From positions 1,364,001 to 1,428,000 of the forward strand of contig PYIU01000004.1 of assembly GCA_003415625.1 (NCBI GenBank): a DNA stretch of 64,000 bases, in the 5' to 3' direction. Source of the stretch: Aquanectria penicillioides (taxonomy: Eukaryota; Ascomycota; Sordariomycetes; Hypocreales; Nectriaceae). A model generated the notes under the pieces. It was not told where the DNA came from. It ran no database searches and saw only the letters and a list, made by a program, of their open reading frames with translations. The stretch's first letter is position 1, and the number at the start of each line of letters is the position of its first letter. Below, one piece after another: positions 31,801 through 43,299 of the stretch. The translations under genes and the position numbers were made by a program.

Positions 31801-34800
31801 ATGGCTAGGACTCCCTCCTCCGATGCGTGATGGACGGGGGAGGCCTGCACTGGCCCCCCCCTCAGGGCTCACAGCAAAGATTGAAAATTCGTCTCCTAGG
31901 AACCTTCCGGCAAGCTGCCGGTTTGACTGTTGGTTTCTCACCGCAGGTTGCTTTTCCCGGATCGTGTCTCATCTTCTTCCGGTGGGCCAACCGACTATGC
32001 CGAGCGAGAGAGCGTTCCCTGAAAATACGTACGCTCCTCTGGCCTGGACGGCGCTCGCTCTCCTTCTCTCCCCAAGGCAGAATCAGAGACAAGCCATGGC
32101 TGTCGCCTGTGGGCAAACGGCTAATTACAATACCGGTACGTGCGTCGTGCAGTAAAGTTGGGATATCCCAACTGTCGGATCCCCCAGACCCGCCGCCCTT
32201 TTTCGACGAGCCAGCCAAACTGCGCATCATTGCTCGGGGGTTGCATTTTTTGGACCTACCCCCGGGCCCTTGGGGAAAACTCTCCTCCTGGTGATAGGTC
32301 GAACCCTGCAGGCTTGAATGGTTTGTCTTTGGCGTTTGCACCGGCATCCCTCCCACCTCACAGTCTTTTTTTCGTTCTGGAATTCGCAAGTTGAGAGGCG
32401 GCCCCTAAACAACCTGCAGACGGTTTGTCTCTCGTCACGCTATCCGTCCTTTCGTCTGAAGCCACGTTATCTCACCCTGCGTGTCCGTGGCGACAGGTCA
32501 ATGGCTGGCGGTGGGTTGTCCGACATCAAACGCGCGACTCTTTCCCTCTCTCTCAACACCACCTTTCGGTTCGGGATGCCCTGCTTTTGGACCATGACAT
32601 AGGCGACGGCCCAGGCCGAGCTGAAGCTGCAAGGCATCAATACATGATAATTTATCCTGCAGGCCGCTGGGATTCACGTCATCAACAGTATGCGTTGTTC
32701 GATGCGACAAGACCATCGTAACTGTGCGTGTGTGTATGCGTATGTGTGTATGTATGCGTGTGTGTGTGTGTGGCCTTCCATGACCTTACCTAGCGCTCTC
32801 GTCAGCTCAGGACACGCAAACAGCAAAGACAGACGAGATGAGATTAACAGAGTTGCACTGGTCGGCAGCCTACATCAGCGCGTTTTCGCTTGGGCTTGGA
32901 TGCAGTCAATTGAGTTGTCACCGGCCTTGACCGGTCTGTTTCTGTCAATTGCGACTGTTCAAAGCCCCCCCCCCCCCCCCCCCGACCGACACCCACTCCA
33001 GGGCGCCTAGCTCCATCACAATTCACCATCGGCATGGCAGGCATCATGGCGCCCTGATCCACCAGATCACCTCTGCAGGACCAGGGATGCCTGATGAAAC
33101 CCGAGCGGCGCAGCTGCCGAAGTCTTTTCATTCCCCCAGATAATACCTCCAAGTTTCCCAATCCGACCGTCGGGCTCGCGGCCCACCCTATCACCGTGCA
33201 TATCTGCTCCCGTCGGGCCCAGAGAGCTTGCTGACCTTTACTCAGCTGCCCTCGTGGACTTTGTCAAGCCCAGACCCTGCTTCACCGGTCTGGGAGTGGC
33301 GTAGATCCTAGGCGTCAGAGCTCGGGTGATCCGACCCTCTATTTCCTGTCTCCTTGCGTGCCCTGAGTCGCCTGTGCTAATGAGAATGTTCGACCTGTGC
33401 GACATATCATCTAGTCAAGCACCACGCGAGCTGGTGCGACTTGGCATCGGGAACTGTGCGCCCTCCCGGCCAAGTTGGATCCGATCTCTTGCACCATATT
33501 TGTACTCCGTGTTCCATCTTCTTCTTGTCTCCTCAAGCCCACTCCTCGTGTTGGCGTTTACATGAGGCGGGAACTAATTGTTGCCTTCCCGCGCGCCCTC
33601 GTCACCGTTGCTGCTAATCGGGCCCTAACCAACAAACCACGGCGAACCACCCCGTCTGCAAGTTTCCAACTGGCCAAGGACGGCTAAGGATGCCTCGGCG
33701 GAGACAAAACACGGGTACTGCACGGGGTTTGGGGGCCATCGACATGCCGAGACACTCCGGTAACCTGTTATTGCTGCCGCTGCCTGCTGCAACTCACCGG
33801 GATTTGTTGGGATTGTCGATTGTGCTGCATGCTTTCGATTTGATATCGTAATCCCGATATCGCTCCCTGGATTGGTGCGGGTTGGCGCAGAACAAAGCAA
33901 TGAGCCTCGACTCTGTATTCGGGCCAACTGAACTGCACTTATCCGTCGAAACCCGGTTCCATCCGGAATTGCTAAGAGTCGGTCTGCGATTGCCAATGAA
34001 CCTCGCCACAGGACATGGGTATAGGGCTGCTAAAATAAGCATTTTATCTGACATTTGGAATCCCCAAACGCTCTAAGGCCTCCCCGTGAATGCAAGATGC
34101 CCCATAGGTGCGCCCAAGGACGCAAGAAACATCCCTGGCGCCCCGTCCACTATCTTCGATAAATGATCCTAGATCCTTGACTGCAGCGACCCCAGCTTCA
34201 TTGAAGGCCTTGCATTACCGACCTCACAACCTGCAGAGATGCTTTACCTAAGACTACGAAAGTACAGTAGTCCATGTGCGAAAGCCGTGCTTCTTGCTGT
34301 CCCGCTCAATCGGAATTTGGATCGAACTTCGCGTATCTCCGACCCACAAGCTCGCCGCTCAAACCTTCGTACCCTGCAAAATCCCAACCGGGCAAAACGC
34401 CTCGAGATGTCTGTTATTCTAGACGCTTCGCAGGTCTTTAGAGTGGGCCACTTGTAACTAAATGGCAATGACAAACTCTCGTGGTTGGCTTTCGATATGA
34501 TGTCCATAGAACGGTCGTGAACCCGTTCGGCAATGTGCCACCTGAACAACATGGCCTGACAACTATGGGCATTGAGGCTCAAGGTTGAGACAAACCAATT
34601 CCACCTTGGCAATTGGCTAAATTTCAGTCCGGGCTGAGTCTCATTGGCCAGTACACAATCCCATGCTGTGGTTTGAGGGCGAATTACAGCTCATCTCAGC
34701 TCAGCAAGTGCGCTCCACACAACATAACACATACATGCACGACCAACAACTGAATCAGTAAGATGGATGCAAAGAAAATAGGTAGCGACAGACAATGTTT

Positions 34801-35224
34801 CATCTGAGATCGAGATCGCTAAATCGCTACGTCATCTGGAAAAGGGCCAGATCTGAGGCGTAGGCGTTGGTAGCATTGAAACTGTTAAGCAGCGCACGTG
34901 GAACTAGGCAGCGTAAAAAAGCCTTATCGTTGTGCATAGATTAATAAACGTGCCGCTCATGCAGTCTCAGACACCACCACCTGACCACGTCTTACGGAAA
35001 TAACTATATTGATACAATGAACCCTATCCTTAGTGCTGGGCGAATGGTGGTTTCTGGACCAAAAGAAAAGGGCTCCAGCAAAAGAAAACACCGAAGCACC
35101 TAAAAATCCGGAATTTGATGCTATGTCTTAACCCTTGCAGAATAACAACGGGCGGTTGTTAACTCACAAAATTTATGCGAATCTAACTTCGGTAGCTGAA
35201 ACATGACGTTGATTGTTCCGCCAC
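28863..35224. other. Long region without a supported gene
   Basis: About 6.4 kb, by far the longest gene-free stretch here. I read both strands for splice-linked exons and protein motifs and found none. Frames up to about 200 residues (for example around 31.6-32.3 kb) lack domain character and codon regularity. It contains T18 at 30906-30923, a short (AT)n and TAGGTA/TACCTA-rich patch around 31470-31575, GT-type repeats near 32710-32770 and C19 at 32965-32983. The right part (from about 33.8 kb) is AT-richer. It could hold non-coding RNA, long leaders or degraded repeats. Confidence 0.45.
32965..32983. repeat. C19 homopolymer
   Basis: Uninterrupted run of 19 C after CAAAG. Its length in the true genome is uncertain because such runs are read poorly. 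Confidence 0.9.
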
Positions 35225-35997
35225 TCAGACACGGGCTCTGGTGTTGAGGATTAGGGCAACAATAAGCCTGTTCTCAAATTAGCGCCATGCAGAGGCTGAA
35301 GGGATACTCGGACGAACCCGTAAAGGCCCAGAACCTCAGAGAAGATGAGGATCAAGACCATGCCGACGAAGACTTTTGACTGCTGCATGTATGCTCGAAC
35401 ACCGCCATCGCCAACAATTCCGATGCAATACCCAGCCACAAGACCTGTGATGCCAACTGTGATGCCACATCCGAGATGACAGAACGCCCTAGTCTCGTTA
35501 TTGAATGCATTCTGACCTCCTACGATTGATTGGAAACGTACGAGAATAAGCTATAGCTGCCTTGATATGGCGGGGGGATGTCATCTGCAATTAGAACTGA
35601 AATCACCAATGAATAGACCGATACGATCCCCGCCATCACCACCGGAATCAGACTCTGATCCACTCATTAGACCATGCATAGCTTTTGGGAGGTGGGGGAA
35701 TCGGAAGGGCTATAGATACAGTCATGACGAGGTCTGGGCGAAACGTCCCCACACTCGCGATCGCGATACCGGACTTCATTGTGCCGTATGCTGCGCCCAT
35801 CGCTGCAAGGTTTGTCAGTTTGGCTCAAGAAAAGCAGTTCGATGAGGGACCAGTACATCCGAAAACCATCGCAAAGGCAACTCCGGCCTAAACAGTGATA
35901 CATCAACGCCCCTGTTCTTACAGCAGATGCAGAGTGAACCTTTGCTTACCATCCCAATGAAAGGAGCAAACTTCGGTGCCAGTTCAGAGTCGGTCAT
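35225..35997 (-). CDS. V-ATPase proteolipid subunit c-like protein (divergent paralogue)
   Basis: Proton-channel ring subunit of the vacuolar H+-ATPase. Five exons: 35997-35950, 35887-35857, 35802-35720, 35654-35318 and 35267-35225; introns of 62, 54, 65 and 50 nt, all GT-AG. The product opens [16 protein letters not shown], then [46 protein letters not shown] and [18 protein letters not shown], ending [13 protein letters not shown]. Four membrane helices are present and the proton-carrying Glu of helix 4 (LIFSEVLG) is kept. Substitutions such as SEV for the usual AEV, and FRPDLVMT, suggest a diverged copy rather than the main VMA3 gene. Between helices 2 and 3 (about 35521-35545) the frame is one base short and no intron of usable size fits. 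Length would be about 180 residues, against about 160 for Vma3, so it is an error or a pseudogene. Confidence 0.82.
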
Positions 35998-36467
35998 GAT
36001 GAACAAATCGCAGTCTTCAACTTAGAAATGCAGCTAAGATAAAGGTTGGAGGAAATGAAGATGATTCCAATCACAAATATTTTGGGAATCCGAATGTAGA
36101 GATAAAAGGCTGGTTGGACTATTCATCTTCAATTGATTGATGCCTGGGTAAGGCAGCAGTTTAACTTGCCTCCATGCCAAGGCCATGCGCGGTCACGAGG
36201 GTGCATTTCTTCATTGAGATTCCAACCAAACAAATTGCATTGTGATTTAAGCCCAGTCTTAGTCGCTGAAAACACGTGAGAATACTCTGGTAGGTGAAAG
36301 GGGTTTTTGTTGCACGCCATTCGGCTCGCATTACTTTCGGGGACTTTCTCGTGAGAGCGTCGGAGAAATCCGAGGCCAGCCCCTACAGCAGCATGTCCAT
36401 GATTAACAGGTCTGGTGTTTGCATAGGATAATTCATAATTTCTCAATGAGGGTATCAAATATTGCGC
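35998..36467. other. Intergenic region
   Basis: About 470 bases upstream of the V-ATPase paralogue and downstream of the Zn2Cys6 gene (both minus strand). A 110-residue frame at 36129-36458 (-) lacks any recognisable feature and is not called. Confidence 0.5.
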
Positions 36468-38554
36468 CTAAAAACTATTCCAATCTATGATACTCATCCA
36501 ATCCTCAATATGGTTTGGTTGTTTCGATTGAACCTCAGTTCCCGTAAACAGGTCACACCAATCCGGTGAGCTCTCTGGGACCTTGACACCTTTTCCTTGG
36601 AGAAACTCTGTGATATATCCCTCGTACTCTTCGTGGAGGTCCCTAAAAACAGTGTGAACCGACTCCGCATTAAGCCAATACTCGGCCAATTCCTTGGCAG
36701 ATCGCAGCAGCCGATCAAGCCTTTTCAGAGCATCGATCGCCACAGAATGAGTTCCAGTGACTATAGCAGTGCGTATTTCCGTTACTATCTGGATTCCTGC
36801 TGCTATGATAGCGCTGACCGCGGTGAAGTGACACTGTTTCAGACTATCGAATGCAATTAGCTGCTCGAAGAGACCAACGATGGTCTGAGCAGCCACAGAG
36901 CACACTGATTTGCTACCGACATCGTCCGAGTTGTTGCGGTGCAGGTAAAGAAGCAAAAGGTTATAATGAATCCTCAGCTGACAATCCCACGGGTCATTGT
37001 CTGTATCAGAGAATATCCCTGATCGAACAGACCATAGCCCAAGCTGTGCGTCAATGTCTTGGATACTGACTTCCTTTGTGCGCGAAGGAGCGTTTGCCGC
37101 TATAATGTCAATCCCTATGTAAGCAAGGTCTACCATAGCCTTGAGGAATTTGAGATGTGAGCCGTCATAATGGGATGTTTCAGAGCCAGGAGTGTCTGAC
37201 GTCGGTATGTCCGAGTTGGCATCCAAAGCAATTGGCAATTGATCGATTTCCTCGGGCCGAATGGAGTTTGGCCGGCCAGTATCCAATGAAGAGAAGACGT
37301 CGCAAACAAAAGCTGACCACCAGGACAACTTGAAATATAAGTTATCCTGGGCCAGCAGCGTTGTACCGCGCCTATGCGCACCCAGTCCACACCCGATTCT
37401 CGATGCCACGCCCGCCCAGTAATAAGGGCCGCTAGTTACCGTGTCGCCATCGCCAGTATACCAGGTGAACAGAATAGCCGCCTGCATGAGGTGTGTACGG
37501 TCGGTTTCGTGCCGAATATGAACCAGCATACTAGCTCGACGAAAGAGGATGTTTTTGATCCAGTGTCGGTTTTTTGCAACCACGGGATGGGTACATGCGT
37601 GCGCTCCAGCCATCAAAACGGCCTGATATAACACCAGAGGAGGCTGTTTTCCCGATTCCGTGTCAAAATCGTCCTTGTTGAGAAACGGCAGGAAGGGGTG
37701 GATGTGCTCAAAGTACGCAGCGACGAGGGCGTCTCGGATTTCTGGTTCAGGGACTGAGGACACATCGGATAGGATGTTCTGCGTGGAAGTTATGCCAGAT
37801 ATGTCCGTGCCAGGTCCCCATGCCTTGCTCTGCCGGATGGGAGGGTAGGGGTAGTGCAAAGGCTTCTCGCCCTCTTCCTGTTTGCCAGGGGTGGCAACGT
37901 TGAGCAGTGATTCTAATAGCTCTGCCTCGGATTCTGGTCCGTTCGATGTCGACCAGAGTGTAGAGGGCCTATGTGAAGATCTATGGAGTTCCACAAGTTG
38001 CGATATATTTGAGAGAGATGTTCCAACATAGGCAATACGGAGCTTGTCTAGAGAGTCAAACACCCCCCAGTTCTGAGGCGAGGGCTCCATCGATGTAAGT
38101 CTTGTTTCCATAGACGTATTCCTGCGTTTGGCATCATCAGAGACGCCGTACTTGAGAAAAAGAGCCAGGCCAATTCGAGCCAACTTCTCTTGCTCGGAGT
38201 TGCCGGGTGTTTCATCAGCATCCTGTGGTAGTAAGTGCTCTTCTCTAGGAGAACTCGTCTGGTCATTTTCGTCATGAGACTGGGGCCGTGATGGACCGGG
38301 GGCATCCTGTTCGCTCCCCCGACGCATATCCGTCCCTATCCGTCTTGAGGGAGCCCATTTTGTTGTAGATCTACATTGGGGTCAGCTCTACAACGAGGAC
38401 TCTCACAAACGGCGCCTTCATACCGACACTCCGTTCCGCTCCGGCGACATGCCGAGCAGGGCCCAGTAGATTGAAAGGCGACATCACATCTCACTTTTCG
38501 ACGCCTGCAAATGTCGCAGGCAGTCCTCTGCTTCCGTCTTGGGATATTGTCCAT
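36468..38554 (-). CDS. Zn2Cys6 transcription factor with fungal-specific middle homology region
   Basis: Nuclear DNA-binding regulator. The zinc cluster has six cysteines at residues 13, 16, 23, 33, 36 and 43 (ACDICRRRKVRC, then GPCSACRRSGTEC). Immediately after the last Cys a 53-nt intron (38371-38423, GTATGA...TGTAG) interrupts codon 44; splicing joins it in frame to STTKWAPSRR and then the long second exon. The total is 677 residues from the Met at 38554. The Met at 38665 would add 37 residues before the cluster. The region around EIRDALVAAYFEHIHPFLPF to SGPYYWAGVASRIG is the fungal_trans domain. Its target is not known. The neighbours (V-ATPase paralogue, tRNA) give no hint of a cluster-specific role. 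Confidence 0.88.
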
Positions 38555-39628
38555 TCGCGATGCACGGGTACGTAAGTAGTTGATCAATTTGGTAGAATCG
38601 GTGAGCAAGTCAATTTCGGTCAACCATGCGCGCGTTCTCTCTAGTAGTATATTTGACAGCTCCATCCGGGGAAAAGGGAGGGTGGAGAACCAGTGTGTAA
38701 ATGGGTCAGATTAAATATTCACTGTCAAGATTGTTCGCAGTCACTTTCCCGATATGATGGTGTGTCTCTCTCACGCCCCATTACAAGGGTCCAAAGAAAA
38801 CGACTACAAAAGCCTCACCCCGCAAATTGATTGTAAGACCGTCGGTAGCCTTTGGATCCCGGGATCCACTTGCCTAAAAAGTTGCCAGTTCAGTCGATGG
38901 TGGATTGAGCAATCGGCGACTAGCTTAGCCCACCGAGACTTGTACATAATAAAATCGGCTAAGACATCTCTGAGCCCGCAAACATGCTGGTTTTGAGCGC
39001 AATTGAAGTGTAGGGTAGCAGACTGAGTGGCATGCCCAAACTCATGATCTCTGGATCCTTTGTCAATTGACCATCCCCGGTTCACTGGTGTAAGCTCAAC
39101 TTGTATAGTTTCTGGGGGTTGATGGGTAAATGAATTGGCAAGGTCGTTTATTAGTCTTCTTCAGCCGTCACTTCAAAGCCAAACTCGAATTACAACTGAT
39201 GGAGAAAACTATAGCAAGGACACTCCCAAGTGAGTCAGTTGGCATTCTCTAGATTGGTCTAGGCGGTAAACGGCAGAGGAAGGAGAAAAAAAAAAAAGAA
39301 AATGAAGAAAAGTCACTGCCAAAGTCCATTTGTACCAACATATATCTAGATTTGGCGCCAGAAGCTATCGAATCCCCTGACGTTGGCTTGTTGAATGCTG
39401 GTAGCAATAAGCGCGGAACCCTACGAAATGCCACCCTGACGTCATTTCCAACCCCTCAGCCAATTAGCAATTGAATCGGCTCTAATTGAGGCCCTAAACA
39501 GCTCTAAGCGACTACCACGACGCACAATTTGAACAGGCATACCGCTCAATCATCAAATCCCCACTATGGACCCAAGTCCAATCTCCGACTGATACTACAG
39601 GCAATATATCAGAGGCTCTTTCACCGGC
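38555..39628. other. Intergenic region upstream of the Zn2Cys6 gene and tRNA-Phe
   Basis: About 1.1 kb, with an A-rich run at 39287-39298. No gene is supported. Confidence 0.5.
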
Positions 39629-39756
39629 GCGGGTTTAGCTCAGTTGGGGTATGTTACAACATTAATCCCTCACTTGAAGCAAATCACTAACCTTCACTGA
39701 CAGAGAGCGTCAGACTGAAGATCTGAAGGTCATGTGTTCGATCCACATAAACCGCA
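39629..39756 (+). tRNA. tRNA-Phe(GAA) interrupted in the D-loop
   Basis: After removal of a 55-nt insert (39649-39703) the remaining 73 nt form a complete tRNA-Phe. The acceptor stem is GCGGGTT/AAACCGC with one mismatch. The D arm is GCTC-AGTTGGGA-GAGC, the anticodon arm TCAGA-CTGAAGA-TCTGA (anticodon GAA), and the T arm ATGTG-TTCGATC-CACAT; discriminator A. The internal promoter A box (TAGCTCAGTTGG) lies before the insert and the B box (GTTCGATCC) after it, and a T run follows within 15 bases. The insert lies between G20 and A21 of the D-loop, not at the standard position 37/38. The gene is otherwise intact, so it is either functional with unusual processing or a recently interrupted copy. 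Confidence 0.88.
39649..39703 (+). other. Spliceosomal-type intron-like insert in the tRNA D-loop
   Basis: Begins GTATGT, carries ACTAAC about 13 bases before its end, and ends TGACAG. These are the consensus 5' splice site, branch site and 3' splice site of short fungal mRNA introns. Length (55 nt) matches the mRNA introns of neighbouring genes (50-65 nt). Removing exactly these bases restores the canonical TTGGG-AGAGC sequence. Confidence 0.75.
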
Positions 39757-39761
39757 AACTC

Positions 39762-39770
39762 TTCTTTTTT
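39762..39770 (+). terminator. RNA polymerase III terminator of tRNA-Phe
   Basis: A run of six T (preceded by CTTC) starts about 8 bases after the tRNA discriminator base, the usual Pol III stop signal. Confidence 0.75.
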
Positions 39771-40202
39771 GCCGAGGTTTTCTACACCTGTCTGTAACAG
39801 AGCTTGGCAGTTTCTTCCTTTTTGGTGCAAAGCAGCCCCCATACGGTGACAATGGAAGAAGTGACATGCAGCACCATCTCACCCTTATTCTAGCTGATGA
39901 CCCCGACGTGTGACCAGCGCAGACCTAGCGTCTGCTAATGGTACAATGGAACAGGAGGCGTGAGGGTTGTCATATGGTAGAACAAGGCATGGGAATTGAT
40001 GCAAATCACAAAACACTGGCTTAGCTAGGTAGGTGATACGGGATGGTCTATATCTATGTATCAATATCGCCGAAAAGAATACCCAGGCTATTTCAATACC
40101 CATTTTTCATCAACATGTATCCTTTACGCTCTGACAAAGCAATTTATGTCCACCTAAACATTTCCCGGATCTGTTCCAACGCCAACAGTAAATAAGTTCC
40201 CA
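39771..40202. other. Intergenic region
   Basis: About 430 bases between the tRNA terminator and the 3' end of the P450 reductase gene, probably including its 3' UTR. I see nothing else in it. Confidence 0.5.
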
Positions 40203-42386
40203 TCAACCCCACACATCCTCAAGCCACTTGCCGCCCTTCTTCGCCGACTCAGCCCAGCTTCGAGCATCAGCATCGCCCCAGTTGTTGTGCTCTTTCATAG
40301 AAGCTTCCACAACCTTGCCCACTTCCCTGGCCATTGACGCTCGGCCGCAAATGTAAACGTTGGCTCCGTTTTGGAGGAGATCACAAACGTCGCGCTTGAA
40401 CTCTCCTACGCGATCCTGCACGTAGGTCTTGGGGGTCTCCTCGGCTCTAGAGAATGCTGGAACGATTTCGAGGAGGCCATCAAGAGTAGCAGCAGTCTCA
40501 GTAAGCTCCTGACGGTAGAGGTAGTCTTCATCAGGGTGTCTGCAACCAAAGAAGAGAATCATTCGTCCAACGGGCTTTCCAATGGCCTTGAGACGAGCCC
40601 TCTCGAGGACAAAACCTCTAAAAGGAGCCATACCCGTGCCGGCACCGATCATAATGAGAGGAGTAGTACCAAGGGAGGGGAGCTTGAACTGCGACCGACG
40701 GATGCAAGCATATACCTTGCCACCTTGTAGAGAGTCTCCAGGCCCAGAAAGTGCATATGTGGGCAAGCTCGCTGGCGGGGTTGTGATGCCGTTGAGGTTG
40801 TTGGAAAGAGCATAGAGATAATTGGTAGTCACACCCCGGACTTCAGTCGGAGGATCGGCGGCCAGTGGAGTGTTATCAACACCAACGGTGATGGCAATCT
40901 TTCGAGCAGAGACGGCACTGGAGGACGAGATGGAGTAGTAGCGAGGTTGAAGGGTAGGGAGGGTCTCAACGATGTAAGACAATGGCAAGTCTTTCCAGAC
41001 AGCCTTAGGGGCTGCCAGGGTAAGTAGACGACCGAAAGTAATGTGGTTTTTCGCAATGAAGTCTGCGTATCGGTTCTTGTCTTTTCCTAGTGATGAAAGC
41101 AAGTTTGCAGCATCCTGATTTGGAGCGAAGCGAGCTAGCTGTCCCACAATCTCACGGGAGACTGGGGCACAGACCTCAAGATAATGACGGAAAAGAGCGA
41201 GCAGTGTGGTAGGACTGGGGATCTTGACAGTTTCTCCTTCTTCCAAGGGCTGAACCAGAAGTGGAATCTCGGCCCTGTCTTCAAGACCAATTGCTCTCAA
41301 CAGGACCTGCACCTCGTGATGAGGATTGATGGGGTACACTGCCAAGTGATCGCCTGTTCCATATCGGAGCTCGGGCGTATTTGAGATGTCGAGTTCCATA
41401 TGCAGGCAGTTTCGGTTGGGGGAGGTGTACAGCTCGTGAGAGGTCTGAACACGCAAGGGGCGGATCGGAGAATACGCCTTGAGAACCTTTGCCGGGCCAT
41501 GGCGATTCTCGAGTGGCTCTCCGAGATTGAGGTCGATAAAAGTAAGAGATTCGTCCTCCACAAGCTTAATGCTAGGGGTATAGGGATGTCCTGCTCCTTA
41601 AAGCCAAGCTGGTTGAGAAAAACCTCGTAGAGGTCGTCCTTCCAAGCCAGAAAGTCCTCCTCAGTACCACCATTGGCGTCATTGGCCCTGCCCACAGGCA
41701 TTAAACGCTGAGCACCGGCTTTGTCAAGTGTCTCAGTGACAACGTCAATGACTCGGTTATAATATCTGTAGCTGGTATTGCCTAGACCAAAGGCCATGTA
41801 GCGCAAGTGGGGAAGCTTAATGTCGAAGGGGCGCTTGTGAAGCCATTCCCAGAATCCCTGGGTGTTGTCACTCGGATCGCCCTCGCCGTAGGTGGAGATG
41901 ATAAAAATGGCAAGTTTTGTTTGGGGAATGAGCGCAATGGTTTCTGAATCGTAGTCGCAGAGGTCTGCACACAAGGTCTGCAGGCCAAACCGAAGATGGC
42001 ATTCCTTGGCCAATCGGCCGGCGAATGTCTCTGCTGTGCCAGACTGGGAACCCCAGAATATGACGACATCCTTGCCCTAACGCCGACGTGTAAGCTAAAA
42101 ACCTCAAAGGGACGAGCCACCGGTGTTTATGACTTACAGACTCCTCGAGCTTCTGGGCAATGTTGCGGGTTGCCTTCGCTCCTGCACCACCGGCACCACC
42201 TCTGGGCTCCATTCGCTGATACCAGACGTGATCATAAGGATCAGGTCTGTTCCAGGCAATGCCGTTTAGCATATAGGCCGCTGAGGCGACACCGACCGCA
42301 GCGAGAGCTACGACATCGGCAGCCGTCTGAGGGGGGCCCAGCTGGGACATTTTGGACACAGCCTGCGCAGCAATAGTGTTGGCCAT
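40203..42386 (-). CDS. NADPH-cytochrome P450 reductase
   Basis: Transfers electrons from NADPH through FAD and FMN to microsomal P450s at the ER. An N-terminal membrane anchor (about residues 22-42) is followed by the FMN domain (IFWGSQSGTAETFAGRLA, STYGEGDPSDNTQGFW). The FAD domain has RYYSISSSS, the NADPH site GAGTGMAPFRGF, and the C-terminus ends EDVWG with the conserved Trp. Exons 42386-42138 and 42076-40203 flank a 61-nt intron. The frame breaks at 41583-41585 (GGG): one extra base restores DIPYTPSIKLVEDES and gives 2124 nt (707 residues). The start MANTIAAQ is preferred; MSQLGPP 12 codons on is possible. It is divergent from a CYP53-type P450 starting 0.9 kb away, which suggests joint regulation. 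Whether it is the only reductase of the genome or a second, dedicated copy cannot be told here. Confidence 0.92.
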
Positions 42387-43299
42387 TTTTGCAAAGAGAG
42401 CAGTTTCAGCACCGCAGAGAAAATTGAGAAAGCTGCTATGGTCTGGCTCGACAACGGGCAAAACAAGGGCATCGGGAACCTTGATATTTCATCTTCTCCG
42501 ACGCAGCACCAACCCACAGTCATGATAATGAGGCACCCTACCCACTGCCCCCACGGGGATGACCGCAGCTCCAAAGACGGAAAGTCGCCAATCTTGCGCT
42601 GGTCAGCCGAACTCCGTTGGCTGGAGGCAATCTAGATTTTCGATAGATCAAATGCGCCCCTCGGCGTTGCCCATGGTCGGGGGGCCTGGCAATCGGCCGG
42701 AATTCCCGTCCTGGGCGTTCTCAAAAGGGACATTGCCTGTTTTGGATGTCCAGGAGAGGAAACTACCCAATCTAGACAGAGCTTCCCCACCCGTGCACCA
42801 GATGAACCAGCATCGGCTTTGGATCGCACTTGGCTCCAAAAGACGCACAAGTTTCTGCAAAGATCTGGGGAACGTGGGGTAAGGGGAAAAGGGAATGCGG
42901 CAAGAGGTTTCGCCATGCTCTCCACCACGCTTCGCCCCTCCGCCATCTCGTGGCCGTCAGCCTGTCACATCGCGAAGCCAGCTGACCATCTTCTCCCCAG
43001 ATTTAGTGGTGTTTAGATCGCTTTGGACACTTGCCCAAACAGACCCAATGCGATCGTGGCTCTGCTTTTGGGAAATTGCCAAAACGAAAGTGTCAAGAAT
43101 GCTCGCCGTGTTAGTGGCGATTGGTGCCAACGGTTCCGACCCCTCCGCACTCCATCCTCTCTTTTCTCATGCGCACAATATTATTGCGACATCTTTGAGT
43201 TGGAAAAAACATTGAGATGCGCGAATATAATTACAGACTTCTTGGCCATCCATCTTTCCCTCTCCCATCAGCAACTCGCATCACTACAGCCTGCCCACC
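42387..43299. promoter_or_regulatory. Shared divergent promoter region of the P450 reductase and CYP53-type gene
   Basis: 913 bases between the two start codons. An AATATAATT stretch at about 43223-43231 is a TATA candidate for the P450, some 70 bases before its ATG. No binding site for a known regulator was recognised. Confidence 0.45.
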
